A stretch of DNA of 23,884 nt, taken from Bacteroidales bacterium (lineage in GTDB: Bacteria; Bacteroidota; Bacteroidia; Bacteroidales; Paludibacteraceae). The notes under the pieces were generated by a model. The model saw nothing but the letters and a program-made list of their open reading frames with translations, was not told the DNA's origin and did not search any database. Made by a program: the position numbers and the translations under genes. Positions within the stretch are counted from its first letter, which is position 1, and the number at the start of each line of letters is the position of its first letter. Below are positions 15,641-23,884 of the stretch, piece by piece. The stretch spans positions 1 to 23,884 of the forward strand of contig CAAGFD010000066.1 of the NCBI GenBank assembly GCA_900769035.1. Reading direction: 5' to 3'.

Positions 15641-15682
15641 TTGATATAACATAAAATGTATATACATTTTTTGTTATATCAA
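15641..15682. promoter_or_regulatory. 42-bp near-perfect palindrome next to the ATPase promoter
   Basis: The outer arms TTGATATAACA (15641-15651) and TGTTATATCAA (15672-15682) are perfect complements. The centre AAAATGTATATACATTTT (15653-15670) is itself a perfect 18-bp palindrome. Only one base pair (T15652/T15671) is mismatched in the whole 42 bp. It directly abuts the -33 box of the ATPase promoter, so an operator for a dimeric or tetrameric repressor is a reasonable guess. A cruciform or a site for another DNA-binding protein is equally possible. Confidence 0.7.
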
Positions 15683-15725
15683 TAGATAGGGTCCTAAAAA
15701 ACATGCTACGCATTAAAATTCAGGC

Positions 15726-15855
15726 ACTATTGTCGGACTATGGAATGCTATGTATTTTGTTTAACAGCACTTACTGCTGCTTTTAATAACTATTGCCGGA
15801 ATATGGAATGCGATGTATTGTAGAGGGGGGCACGGAATATGAAATGCGATGTATT
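15726..15855. repeat. Three degenerate 31-bp direct repeats in the gene-free interval
   Basis: ACTATTG(T/C)CGGA starts copies at 15726-15756 and 15789-15819. Both continue with ATATGGAATGC(T/G)ATGTATT, with small differences in copy 1. A third, shortened copy at 15833-15855 keeps CGGAATATG and AATGCGATGTATT. Copies are separated by unrelated sequence. The 15584-15963 interval has no gene; it holds the ATPase promoter, the palindrome, these repeats and the terminator of the giant gene. Confidence 0.75.
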
Positions 15856-15861
15856 AGATGC

Positions 15862-15905
15862 AAAAAAAGAGGAGACTACTCTACTGAATTGTAAAGTAGT
15901 CTCCT
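15862..15905 (-). terminator. Intrinsic terminator of the giant T9SS protein gene
   Basis: AGGAGACTAC (15870-15879) pairs perfectly with GTAGTCTCCT (15896-15905). On the minus strand the stem is followed by CT and then seven T residues (complement of 15862-15868). It lies 59 bp after the stop codon of the giant gene. Confidence 0.9.
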
Positions 15906-15963
15906 GCTATTTTATATCCAAAGCATTGAGTTGTCAATAGGCAACTTCAAGCTGTCGGAAGTT

Positions 15964-18900
15964 TTATTTTACGATAAGGCGACCGAGGTAAATATCTCCG
16001 GTGCCGGAAGTTACTCGGATGTAGTAAACTCCGCTGGTGTAAATTCCACTCACTTCGATAGGGAATGCAGTAGGGGTAAATACATCTACCACTTGACCTA
16101 CAGAGTTGAGAACTTCCACGCGCATACCGTTTTGCTCTTCGATGCTCCAATCACGGTTCACGAAGGTGCTTTGTCCGCCAACAACAGGGTTTGGTGCCAC
16201 GACAATAGGCAATGCATAAGCGTTATCTACATCGGTAACTACATAGAGAGTGAGATTAACGATAGAGTCACAACCTAAAGAAGATGGGAAAGTATATGTA
16301 TATTCTCCGGCTTCAGTAAGTGAGTTACCTCCGATTTCATAAACCTCTCCACTATTTATCGTTGCGTTGATATCAACTACAACGGTAGGTATAAATTCTA
16401 TCGATACCTCTACTATAGAGTCACAGCCGTTGATATTATTAACTCTACGAGAGACAACGGTATCTTGAGTAATGATGTCGATAGAGAATCCATAAGATTC
16501 GTAATTAACACCTTCACAAACATAGTCGTTGAATCTGCCGACAGGGGCAGGGGTAACCGTCATAGCGAGGATAATTGTAGAATCGCAACCGAGGCTGTTT
16601 ACTACTGTATGAGAGTACTCTCCGGTGGTAGTGACGGTAGTGCCGTAGAAGTCGTAATTTTGACCCTCACACATAGTCATCTCCATACGAGTAACAGAAG
16701 GGATAACCTTCAAATCGAGAATCTCTATTGAGTCACAACCGAGTGAGTTAGTGAGATTTACGGTATAAGTACCGGCAGCGCTATAAGTAACGTTATTCCA
16801 AGTGTAAGTACCGCCCTCGCAAATATAAGCGGAATAATGTATTTCACGAGGCATTACAAACAAATATAAAGTAACGATAGAGTCGCAACCTCTTGCACCC
16901 GTCAATGAATCGATATAGACACCCGATTCGGTGAGAGTTTGTCCCGCGAAATTATAACTACCGCCTTCGCAGATGGTTTCTGTAAGTGTAGTTTGCAAGT
17001 TAAGTACTTCGAGGTGAAGTATTATAGTAGTGTCGCAACCGTCACCTGCAGGGTAATGTACAACGGTATAATCACCGCGATTGATGAGGTTGTTAAATCC
17101 GTATTTACTATATACATCACCTTTACAGATGGTGTCGTTGATATGGATAACAGGAGCATCTTGTACGGTTAATTGAAGCTTAACGATACTGTCGCATCCG
17201 TTTTGACCTCCGAGTACCAATCTTGTTAATTCGATACTGTTTACGTTGATATCCGAAGTTTTATCAGCCTCAACTACAAAGCCGTTACCGACATATCTGT
17301 TGCCACGACAAACGTATGCAGTGCGAACCGATTCACCGTAATAGCAGTTTACATTGATATCATCTACATAGATGTTGCTTGATTTATTTACAGGCACAAC
17401 AGCAGTAAATGCAAAGCGGATATTTTTATTAGGGTGACTGATAACCACGTATTTATCCACAAGTGTAGCACCTTTAACATCGAGCACCTCTTGTTGTAAC
17501 AAGGTGTAAGTAGTATCATCTACAACTTCATACACACGGAAATAGAGAGAGTCGCGTGACGGCATATCTTGGCTATATCTGAATTTAACGATATAATCTT
17601 CATTGCCGGTAGTAAACTCAGGCGACATCACTTGAGCAGTACCAAGAATATTGTTCGACAATACAAGACTATTGCCATCTTCAGCGGTCATTCCATATCC
17701 TACATGCCAGTTGCTTGACAAGTTATTTGAAGAACCATAGAGGCTCCAACAAGAAGGGGCTGAGAACGATCTGCTATAATCGTTGAAGTTTTCTATATAA
17801 GGGAATTCACTTGCCCCGCAAATTGTGCGGAACGAACCATTCACCCAAGTAGAAGTATCGTTAGAAACAGTATTATCGATAGCGCGCAAGTTGATGTAGT
17901 AAGCGGTATTCGGTTTCAATGAATATACCGTAGCACTCGTAGCGCCGGTAATAGTATCCAATACCATACCGTACTTGCTGTTGTACACTTGTACTTGATA
18001 TTCATCAGCACCCGTTACAGCATCCCAAGAGATGTCGGCACTATTTGCAGTGATATTGGTAACTACAAGATTATCAGGACGAGAAACGTTGATTTCTGCA
18101 ATAGTGAGATAATCGACGATGAACCATTCGGATTGTGCTCCGACGGCAGCTCTCACTCCGATATTATAGATACCGGATGCAGGAACTTGGAACTCTTTGA
18201 TAACTTGTATATAATCGGCAGAGTTAACGATGTATTGAGCTATGACGGTGCGTTCGTTTCCTTTAGTCATAAAGTATTCGTATACAACGCCATCAGCATC
18301 TTTTGTCGTCTTATCATCCATACGAACCATAGAAGATATCTCGTATTTCTTGCCGCTTTCGAGGCGTACAGGACGAGAGATTTCGGAGGCAAGAGTACGC
18401 ATGAGGAACATGAAGTTGTTTCCGTCGTAAGCCTCAGGATTAACGGTGCCGGTATAAGAGTTCTTATTATGTATCTTCCAGCCGTTAACATGGGCGCCTT
18501 TATCTTCCGTCCAACAATTTTGCTCGGCAGAAGCACCGCTACCGGCAAGATTTTCGAAACTTTCGATATAAAGGTTACCGGCAGTAACGCTGATAATGTC
18601 GGAGCAATAAGTTTGTATTGACAAAGAAGTATAAGGCGATACCTCAGTAGCACTACATATTGTACGCATGAATAACGTGTACGTAGTAGATGCATTAAGG
18701 TTAGAGAGTGTATAAGTATTGCTTGTTACCGTGTCGAGGATAGATGCACTTGCGACGTTATCGGAAGTAGACAAACTCAACTCGATAGTACGGCCATCGC
18801 TGTTATTCAAGTCGATTTCGGCAGAATTATTATCCACGCTGATTACAGAAGCGCCGAGAGGCAATAAGCAACTGAGAGTATCGATAGTCAAATCATCTAT

Positions 18901-21900
18901 AGCGAGAGGATAACCGGAATCGTAGATGTAAGAAGAGCCGTTATAATCATAGAATTGGCGGTTTGTCCATTGAGTAACGATATTGTAAACGCCGGCATTC
19001 TCAATTACGAAATAGCCCTCGTTAGACTTCCAACCAGCGGCAGAAGCGAGGTTATCGCCATCCATAGGTATTACATCAGGATGAGTAATATTAGTATTTC
19101 TTGAGAGGTAAACACGGTTGACGTCGAGCTCAACGGTATCAGGGATGAGGAATACACGGCCGAAGTCGGTGAGTCCGGAAGCGGAAGTAGCTGCCCAATG
19201 ATAAGAGTAGTAATACTGACCGGCTTCAAGGCGGATAGGACGATAAGCATAAGTAGTCTTACCCCACTTGGTTGTATAGCCATAATCATTTGCACTACAT
19301 CCTACATACAAACCATTATTGCCGGCATGAACACCACGCGTAGCATTGCCTATCTTAAAGCTGTTGTTATTAATTTCGTTGATATCGGTAACGAAGAGCC
19401 ACATACCATTGTCGGCATCATCTTCAAAGCCTGTAACGTAAGGTATTTGAGTAGCCGCCTTGCGAGTTTTGAAATTAACAGTAGTAGTGAAAGATAAGTC
19501 GCCACCGCCACAGTCGGCATAGCATTCAAGGATGTAAGAAGTAACGGAAGTAAGACCGCTTACTACGAATTCTCTGTCGCTGATAGTGTCATTAGCTATC
19601 ACACTTCTGTCATCGGCTTTGTAAACGGTATAAATGACGTTTGCATTTTCGTTTACACCCGTTACGGTAAATGTAGCTTTTACATCTTCTACAACGGAGC
19701 TTATTCTCGGAGTATAGCAAGACATAGCAGTTATTGCGATGCTGTCGACAGTAAGACCCGGATTAATCTCTTCCCAACCATCATTCATCCAATAGAAATA
19801 GAGGGCATAAGTAGCGGAAGAAGGGATATCCACGGTAGTAACCATCTCTTGCCATTGTGTAGCATTAGACATTCTCACTCCATTATCCAAAGCAATGCAT
19901 CCGGCAGGCAATCTATCGCCTTTCACTTCGGTGTCGTAGTCAAGAGCAACTTGTAATCCGTCCGGAGCAAGGAATGCTCTACCGAAGTCAGACACATTAT
20001 CACCGCCCACTTTATATCTGAAGCGAACTACATAAGTACCGGCATCAAAAGTAACACGGTGGTTTACAGACGCGTAAGTGTTGATAGAAGAGTAGTTAAG
20101 GTCGGTACCGGTATTAGAAACATAAAGTGCGTTATCACCAACATAAGCGGCTCCGGTAGCGGCACCGATATAGAATTTATTAGAACCTTGAAGAGTATTA
20201 TTCTTCATCGTCCAAAGTGCGTTATCATCGGCATTGCTGAAGTCGGTGAAGTAAGGCACGGTAGCCGGAGTTTTGAGAGTATTAATTTCCAAAACCGACC
20301 AAGAAGAAGTAGCCTCTTCACAGATAGTGCGAACGTACAAATAATAAGGTGTATTTTGACTTAAGCCGTTAATGTTAACGGTATCATTTACAGTAAAGTA
20401 AGTAGCGATAGAGTCTGTTTCGCTTTGAGTGCGGCAGAGGCGATATTCCACGTTGGCACCGATAGTATTACCGAGTTTCACCACGGCATTATCGTGTGTA
20501 ACAGACACTATTTCAGGCATCTCTTCAAGTGCAGGGCACTCGAGTTTGATAACGCTGAAATCATCGAAAGCCAAAGGCGGTTGGTAAGTACCATAGCTAT
20601 CATTAGTCCACATAATAACGAACTTATAGAGTTGCGATGCAGGCACATCTACTGTAATGCGCTCTTGCTTCCAAGCACTATTCATGTTGAGTTTGCTTTG
20701 GTCTCCACCGTCGAGGGCAATAAAGCCTTGGTTAGAAGCATTTTGATAGCAAGAGAGAGCCACGCTTCCCGGTGTCAACGCTACTCCGTTTCCGGCAAGG
20801 AAGATACGGGCATAGTCGTAATTCGTCTCACCATTAGCTTTCCAGCTGTAGTTGAACTCGTAAGTACCCTCTTCGAGATACATTGTAGCATAAGCATATA
20901 CAGTAGTAGAAGAGCTATAAGAATAATCCTCAGTAACAGTATTGAAGATATAGAGCGATTTGCCCGTATTAGTAGCCTGTGTACCGATGCGGAATTGGCA
21001 AGGCTGTTCGCCATTGACTAATACCCATTGACCGCTTTCGGTGTTGAAATCATCGCTGAACGGCGGCACGATAGGGAGCGGAGCGGTTTTGAAGTTGAAC
21101 AATACCGGCTCAGCACTATTATTGCTACAAATAGAAGTAACCGCAAGAGTATAATTAGTCTGTGGCTCAAGAGTGTCGGCAATAAACATTCTGCTTGTGA
21201 TAGTGTCGATATCCACTACGCTGCCATCGCCGGCAAGTACTCTATATTCGAAAGAGTCTACATCATTCAATATCGGGTAATAATCGAAAGTAAATGTAGC
21301 GGCATCGCTTGTAATATTTGTAAGAGTGATATTCTCTACACTGTTACAAGAATTGACATTACCCAAAGTGAGATTATCAAAAGAGTTTTTGCTACCGTTA
21401 TATCTTTGAGCGGTTGGAATTTTAATCACTACTCTGCCGTTTGTAGCCGTGACGTTGTTGAATGCGTATAACGCCTTGGTCATAAAGCGTACAAGAGGTA
21501 AAGTACTGCACTCGACAAATGTGCTTTCATTGTTGATGTCGGTCATATAACCGATAACCGGAGCAGGATACATATCAGCATAAGTAGACTCGCTGCGGTA
21601 TGAGAATTCAACATAAGTTTGATTAAGCGGAATATCGAGTTGAGGCAAAGCTATATAGAGCGGACCGTCGGTAGAGGCGTAAGTCTGCAAGCATTGACCT
21701 TTAACGGCATAGTCGCTCTCAGAAGATATTTCGGCATAAGGATAAGTACCGGAAACAAAACTGAATACATCGATACAAGCCTGACTCGGAGTAGATACAA
21801 TGTCGAACGATTGCTTATAAGGGGCATTGATAATGGCAGAGCAAGTAGTGTTGAAATTAAAAGGTCTCGACCAAGCGGAATTGCCGTCTTCACATACGTT

Positions 21901-23884
21901 GCGCATATAAACCTGATAAGCAGTAGCGCTCTGTAAATTACTTAAGGTGAACAGAGTATCGTTTACTGTAACAGGAGTTGCCGACAAGGTATCGAAGCCC
22001 GTTTCGCCATAGATATATTGCCATTGATTACCGAGTGCGCGGAAGCTGATTACGGCGCTGTTTTCCGTAACATTATCAGTGCGCATAAGAGCAGGAGCAG
22101 GACAATTGCCAAGGTTCTCCACTCTGATATTGTCGATATAAGTAAAGTATCTTTCTCTTTCGCTTCTACCGTTGCGTATTGCAATTTGAGCATTGACAAG
22201 GTCGGCATCGATGACGGAGAAGTTTACTTCGGCATTCTTCACGGTAACATTATTCTTAGTAAGATTAGCTACCGGCACGAAAGTAGATGCATCAGCAGGG
22301 TTAGTAATCACACCCACTACCAAATCGCCACAAACCTCCACGTTCTCCATTCTGTAATCGAGGAGCATACGACAAGTGTTGAGGTCGACATCGAATTTAG
22401 GCAAAATCAAATATGTCTCGGCATAAGTATGAGATTTCAATTGGAGAGAATAATAGCCTTCGGTCTTCTCATAAGAATATAATTGAGGGTTATATGCTGT
22501 AGAGTAAGGATCCGGAAATTGGAAGCCGAACCAGCAGTCGTTCTTAAGCTCGTCGTAAATAAAGTTATTAGGATTAATATTCTCAAATCCGTTTGAATAA
22601 GGGAGAGGAAGAGCGGAGCAAATAGTAGTGAAAGAATTGATGCGAGCGTAACGGGATGTATCGTTAGCAGAGCACAAAGCCGCAATAGCGGCACTGTACA
22701 CGGTATTGCCGGTAAGACCGTTAATCACTGCAGGGTTGGAAGTAACCGTTTCGTTTGCCACTACATTATTATTCTCATCGGTAACGATGATATTCCAGCT
22801 TGTTTCATTGCCATTGGTTCTCCATTCGAAAGTAGCAGATGTATCGGTAACTACAGTACAAACAAAGTTAGAAGGTTTTGCACAAGAAGGTATTTCATAG
22901 AGCTCTATATCATCGAGATAGATAGTAACGCCGGCATTGTTGCTAGTGATAGTAAAATAGCGGGCGAACTCTACATATTCATAGTCTTCGGAATTCACGT
23001 CGAACGACAAGACAGCAGAGAATTCCACCCATTTACCTCTACCTTTAATTTTCACGTCACTAATATCTGTAAGAGTACCAACATCGTTAGGGTCGGTCAT
23101 CAATCCGATAGAGAGGTTACAGCTGTCGGCATCAAGAGTAAATGCGTAGCCACTAACCATATAGTTGTTCACAAGAGCCGGCACATTCATTTCCGGAGAT
23201 ACTAAAAGTGAGTTACGCAATGCAGCCGATTTAGTACCTCTATAGTGATAAGTGCTGTTTGTCTTGAAATAGTTCTTACCATCGCCGATAGCATTCCAGC
23301 AGTTCAGATGGTTGTCAGCTTCGAAATTCTCTTCGAAAGGAACGGCAAAAGGAGCACAAGCGGTAGTGAAAGAGCCGAGCTCGGTCCACTCACTCACCTC
23401 TCCTGTTGCAGGAATAATAGAGCGTACGGTGTAGTAATAAACCTTATTGGAAGTAAGACCATCGAGTATTACGTTGCGACTGTTGATGATAGTGTCGTAA
23501 ACAAAGTCGAGAGTCGTTTCGGTTTCAGGGTTAAATACCGTATCATGAAGAATAACCTCCCATTGCGTTGCAGTAGAAGTAATTACAAGTTCTACAGAGT
23601 CGCTCTTAATAGTAACAGGCTCTACATTGGTAGGAGGGATACAGTTTCTCTGCATCAACTTAATATTGTCGATACCGGAAACGCCACCGTAATAAGAATA
23701 AGAATTAAGGTAAATACCGAGGTAATAATCACCTGTATTTTTCGTATTGAAATATCCTTTAAGCTGAGTCCAAGTGCCGGAAACTACATCGGCAGAGTCG
23801 AGATATTCCACCCATTTACTTCTATCCATGCTCGGCTCGGTGGAGATGAATAATTTCGCACCATTCGTAATTCTACCGTAGCAA
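15964..23884 (-). CDS. Giant T9SS-secreted multidomain adhesin-like protein (N terminus beyond window)
   Basis: At least 2,639 residues are visible. The frame stays open to the window edge, so the ATG at 23829 is internal and the signal peptide lies outside. From the N-terminal side there are about nine modules of 250-280 residues. Each has a jelly-roll/cleaved-adhesin-like domain (openings such as VPFEENFEADNHLNCW, LPYSNGFENINPNNF; closings such as IYLDDIELYE) followed by a fibronectin type III domain (TSATFEW...GLTGNTVYSAAIAALC). Seven Cys-containing GCDSI repeats and a T9SS sorting domain end it. It is expected at the cell surface or released, mediating adhesion or binding glycans or proteins. 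No protease or glycosidase signature is seen in the visible part. A strong terminator follows; no neighbour appears co-transcribed. Confidence 0.92.
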   Translation of the reverse strand, partial: CYGRITNGAKLFISTEPSMDRSKWVEYLDSADVVSGTWTQLKGYFNTKNTGDYYLGIYLNSYSYYGGVSGIDNIKLMQRNCIPPTNVEPVTIKSDSVELVITSTATQWEVILHDTVFNPETETTLDFVYDTIINSRNVILDGLTSNKVYYYTVRSIIPATGEVSEWTELGSFTTACAPFAVPFEENFEADNHLNCWNAIGDGKNYFKTNSTYHYRGTKSAALRNSLLVSPEMNVPALVNNYMVSGYAFTLDADSCNLSIGLMTDPNDVGTLTDISDVKIKGRGKWVEFSAVLSFDVNSEDYEYVEFARYFTITSNNAGVTIYLDDIELYEIPSCAKPSNFVCTVVTDTSATFEWRTNGNETSWNIIVTDENNNVVANETVTSNPAVINGLTGNTVYSAAIAALCSANDTSRYARINSFTTICSALPLPYSNGFENINPNNFIYDELKNDCWFGFQFPDPYSTAYNPQLYSYEKTEGYYSLQLKSHTYAETYLILPKFDVDLNTCRMLLDYRMENVEVCGDLVVGVITNPADASTFVPVANLTKNNVTVKNAEVNFSVIDADLVNAQIAIRNGRSERERYFTYIDNIRVENLGNCPAPALMRTDNVTENSAVISFRALGNQWQYIYGETGFDTLSATPVTVNDTLFTLSNLQSATAYQVYMRNVCEDGNSAWSRPFNFNTTCSAIINAPYKQSFDIVSTPSQACIDVFSFVSGTYPYAEISSESDYAVKGQCLQTYASTDGPLYIALPQLDIPLNQTYVEFSYRSESTYADMYPAPVIGYMTDINNESTFVECSTLPLVRFMTKALYAFNNVTATNGRVVIKIPTAQRYNGSKNSFDNLTLGNVNSCNSVENITLTNITSDAATFTFDYYPILNDVDSFEYRVLAGDGSVVDIDTITSRMFIADTLEPQTNYTLAVTSICSNNSAEPVLFNFKTAPLPIVPPFSDDFNTESGQWVLVNGEQPCQFRIGTQATNTGKSLYIFNTVTEDYSYSSSTTVYAYATMYLEEGTYEFNYSWKANGETNYDYARIFLAGNGVALTPGSVALSCYQNASNQGFIALDGGDQSKLNMNSAWKQERITVDVPASQLYKFVIMWTNDSYGTYQPPLAFDDFSVIKLECPALEEMPEIVSVTHDNAVVKLGNTIGANVEYRLCRTQSETDSIATYFTVNDTVNINGLSQNTPYYLYVRTICEEATSSWSVLEINTLKTPATVPYFTDFSNADDNALWTMKNNTLQGSNKFYIGAATGAAYVGDNALYVSNTGTDLNYSSINTYASVNHRVTFDAGTYVVRFRYKVGGDNVSDFGRAFLAPDGLQVALDYDTEVKGDRLPAGCIALDNGVRMSNATQWQEMVTTVDIPSSATYALYFYWMNDGWEEINPGLTVDSIAITAMSCYTPRISSVVEDVKATFTVTGVNENANVIYTVYKADDRSVIANDTISDREFVVSGLTSVTSYILECYADCGGGDLSFTTTVNFKTRKAATQIPYVTGFEDDADNGMWLFVTDINEINNNSFKIGNATRGVHAGNNGLYVGCSANDYGYTTKWGKTTYAYRPIRLEAGQYYYSYHWAATSASGLTDFGRVFLIPDTVELDVNRVYLSRNTNITHPDVIPMDGDNLASAAGWKSNEGYFVIENAGVYNIVTQWTNRQFYDYNGSSYIYDSGYPLAIDDLTIDTLSCLLPLGASVISVDNNSAEIDLNNSDGRTIELSLSTSDNVASASILDTVTSNTYTLSNLNASTTYTLFMRTICSATEVSPYTSLSIQTYCSDIISVTAGNLYIESFENLAGSGASAEQNCWTEDKGAHVNGWKIHNKNSYTGTVNPEAYDGNNFMFLMRTLASEISRPVRLESGKKYEISSMVRMDDKTTKDADGVVYEYFMTKGNERTVIAQYIVNSADYIQVIKEFQVPASGIYNIGVRAAVGAQSEWFIVDYLTIAEINVSRPDNLVVTNITANSADISWDAVTGADEYQVQVYNSKYGMVLDTITGATSATVYSLKPNTAYYINLRAIDNTVSNDTSTWVNGSFRTICGASEFPYIENFNDYSRSFSAPSCWSLYGSSNNLSSNWHVGYGMTAEDGNSLVLSNNILGTAQVMSPEFTTGNEDYIVKFRYSQDMPSRDSLYFRVYEVVDDTTYTLLQQEVLDVKGATLVDKYVVISHPNKNIRFAFTAVVPVNKSSNIYVDDINVNCYYGESVRTAYVCRGNRYVGNGFVVEADKTSDINVNSIELTRLVLGGQNGCDSIVKLQLTVQDAPVIHINDTICKGDVYSKYGFNNLINRGDYTVVHYPAGDGCDTTIILHLEVLNLQTTLTETICEGGSYNFAGQTLTESGVYIDSLTGARGCDSIVTLYLFVMPREIHYSAYICEGGTYTWNNVTYSAAGTYTVNLTNSLGCDSIEILDLKVIPSVTRMEMTMCEGQNYDFYGTTVTTTGEYSHTVVNSLGCDSTIILAMTVTPAPVGRFNDYVCEGVNYESYGFSIDIITQDTVVSRRVNNINGCDSIVEVSIEFIPTVVVDINATINSGEVYEIGGNSLTEAGEYTYTFPSSLGCDSIVNLTLYVVTDVDNAYALPIVVAPNPVVGGQSTFVNRDWSIEEQNGMRVEVLNSVGQVVDVFTPTAFPIEVSGIYTSGVYYIRVTSGTGDIYLGRLIVK
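15967..16224 (-). other. T9SS type A C-terminal sorting domain
   Basis: The last 86 residues show the type IX sorting signature: an APNPV motif near the start, VEVLNSVGQVVDVF, then SGIYTSGVYYIRVTSG and the terminal GRLIVK. This domain directs export across the outer membrane by the Por/T9SS machinery. It is then usually removed and the cargo attached to A-LPS or released. No T9SS component genes are in the window. Confidence 0.92.
16225..17328 (-). repeat. Seven tandem GCDSI repeats (50-54 residues each)
   Basis: The motif GCDSI or GCDTT/GCDST is encoded at 17185-17199, 17026-17040, 16876-16890, 16726-16740, 16576-16590, 16414-16428 and 16261-16275. Spacings are 150-162 bp, all multiples of three. 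Each unit reads roughly ICEGGxYxFxGxxLTxSG, then Y...LTNSLGCDSIVxLxLxV. Units normally have two cysteines, one in ICEG and one in GCDS, suggesting an internal disulfide. In the last unit the first cysteine is absent (INSG). Repeats of this look are common before T9SS tails in Bacteroidota; I cannot assign a domain name. Confidence 0.88.
17340..23884 (-). repeat. Coding repeat region: jelly-roll/adhesin + fibronectin III modules
   Basis: Adhesin-like domains begin near 23360, 22620, 21840, 21070, 20260, 19450, 18600 and 17815 on the minus strand, with a further partial one at the window edge. Each except the last is followed by a fibronectin III domain. Module length is 740-850 bp. Modules starting near 21070, 20260 and 19450 resemble each other most: all share an LYV/LYI(S/F)N-like strand, AGTY/EGTY, (D/Y)(F/Y)(G/A)R(A/I/V)FL and a late AW or GW-centred stretch. 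They probably arose by later duplication. Confidence 0.75.

Noticed and set aside
23827..23829. ATG at 23829 (minus strand) as the start of the giant protein
   Set aside because: The frame remains open for 18 further codons to the window edge, the preceding residues continue the adhesin-like domain, and no signal peptide follows this ATG.
15931..23853. Many plus-strand open frames of 60-210 codons opposite the giant gene
   Set aside because: They are antisense to a coherent domain-repeat protein, show no recognisable motifs, and arise from the codon bias of the minus-strand gene.

Overview
The window looks like a chromosomal segment from an anaerobic member of the Bacteroidota, most likely Bacteroidales. 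Three things point there. Genes are preceded by the TAnnTTTG promoter element of this phylum rather than an E. coli-type -10 box, and start codons generally lack a Shine-Dalgarno sequence. A secreted giant protein ends in a type IX secretion (T9SS) sorting domain. The set of KdtA/WaaA, a DUF4954 protein and a monomeric [FeFe] hydrogenase also fits. I cannot name a genus from the sequence alone.

The left part (1-10.7 kb) is core genome. A 5'-truncated tRNA-Gly and a tRNA-Leu are followed by two terminators. Then comes a plus-strand run waaA - hisS - DUF4954 gene - recF, closely spaced and probably one transcription unit. A minus-strand [FeFe] hydrogenase converges on recF and overlaps its 3' end by 41 bp; the hydrogenase terminator lies inside recF. 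A divergent intergenic region separates the hydrogenase from polA, which encodes a full-length, proofreading-competent DNA polymerase I.

The middle part (10.7-15.9 kb) looks accessory. It holds a stand-alone von Willebrand A protein, a sigma-70-like protein with an excellent promoter, an AAA ATPase/DUF4143 gene bracketed on both sides by the same 23-bp tandem repeat, three 33-bp repeats with compensatory hairpins, and a second, unrelated P-loop ATPase on the minus strand. That ATPase is preceded by a near-perfect 42-bp palindrome and a set of degenerate 31-bp repeats. No transposase or integrase is visible, so mobility is inferred from repeats and gene type only.

The right part (15.9 kb to the end) is one minus-strand gene for a giant secreted protein, open at the window edge (at least 2,639 residues visible). 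It consists of about nine [adhesin/jelly-roll + fibronectin type III] modules, seven 50-54-residue GCDSI repeats with paired cysteines, and a C-terminal T9SS sorting domain. A strong terminator follows it.

The most promising places for something undescribed are the repeat-bracketed ATPase cassette with its neighbouring ATPase, palindrome and structured repeats (12.6-15.9 kb), and the vWA/sigma-like pair beside it.
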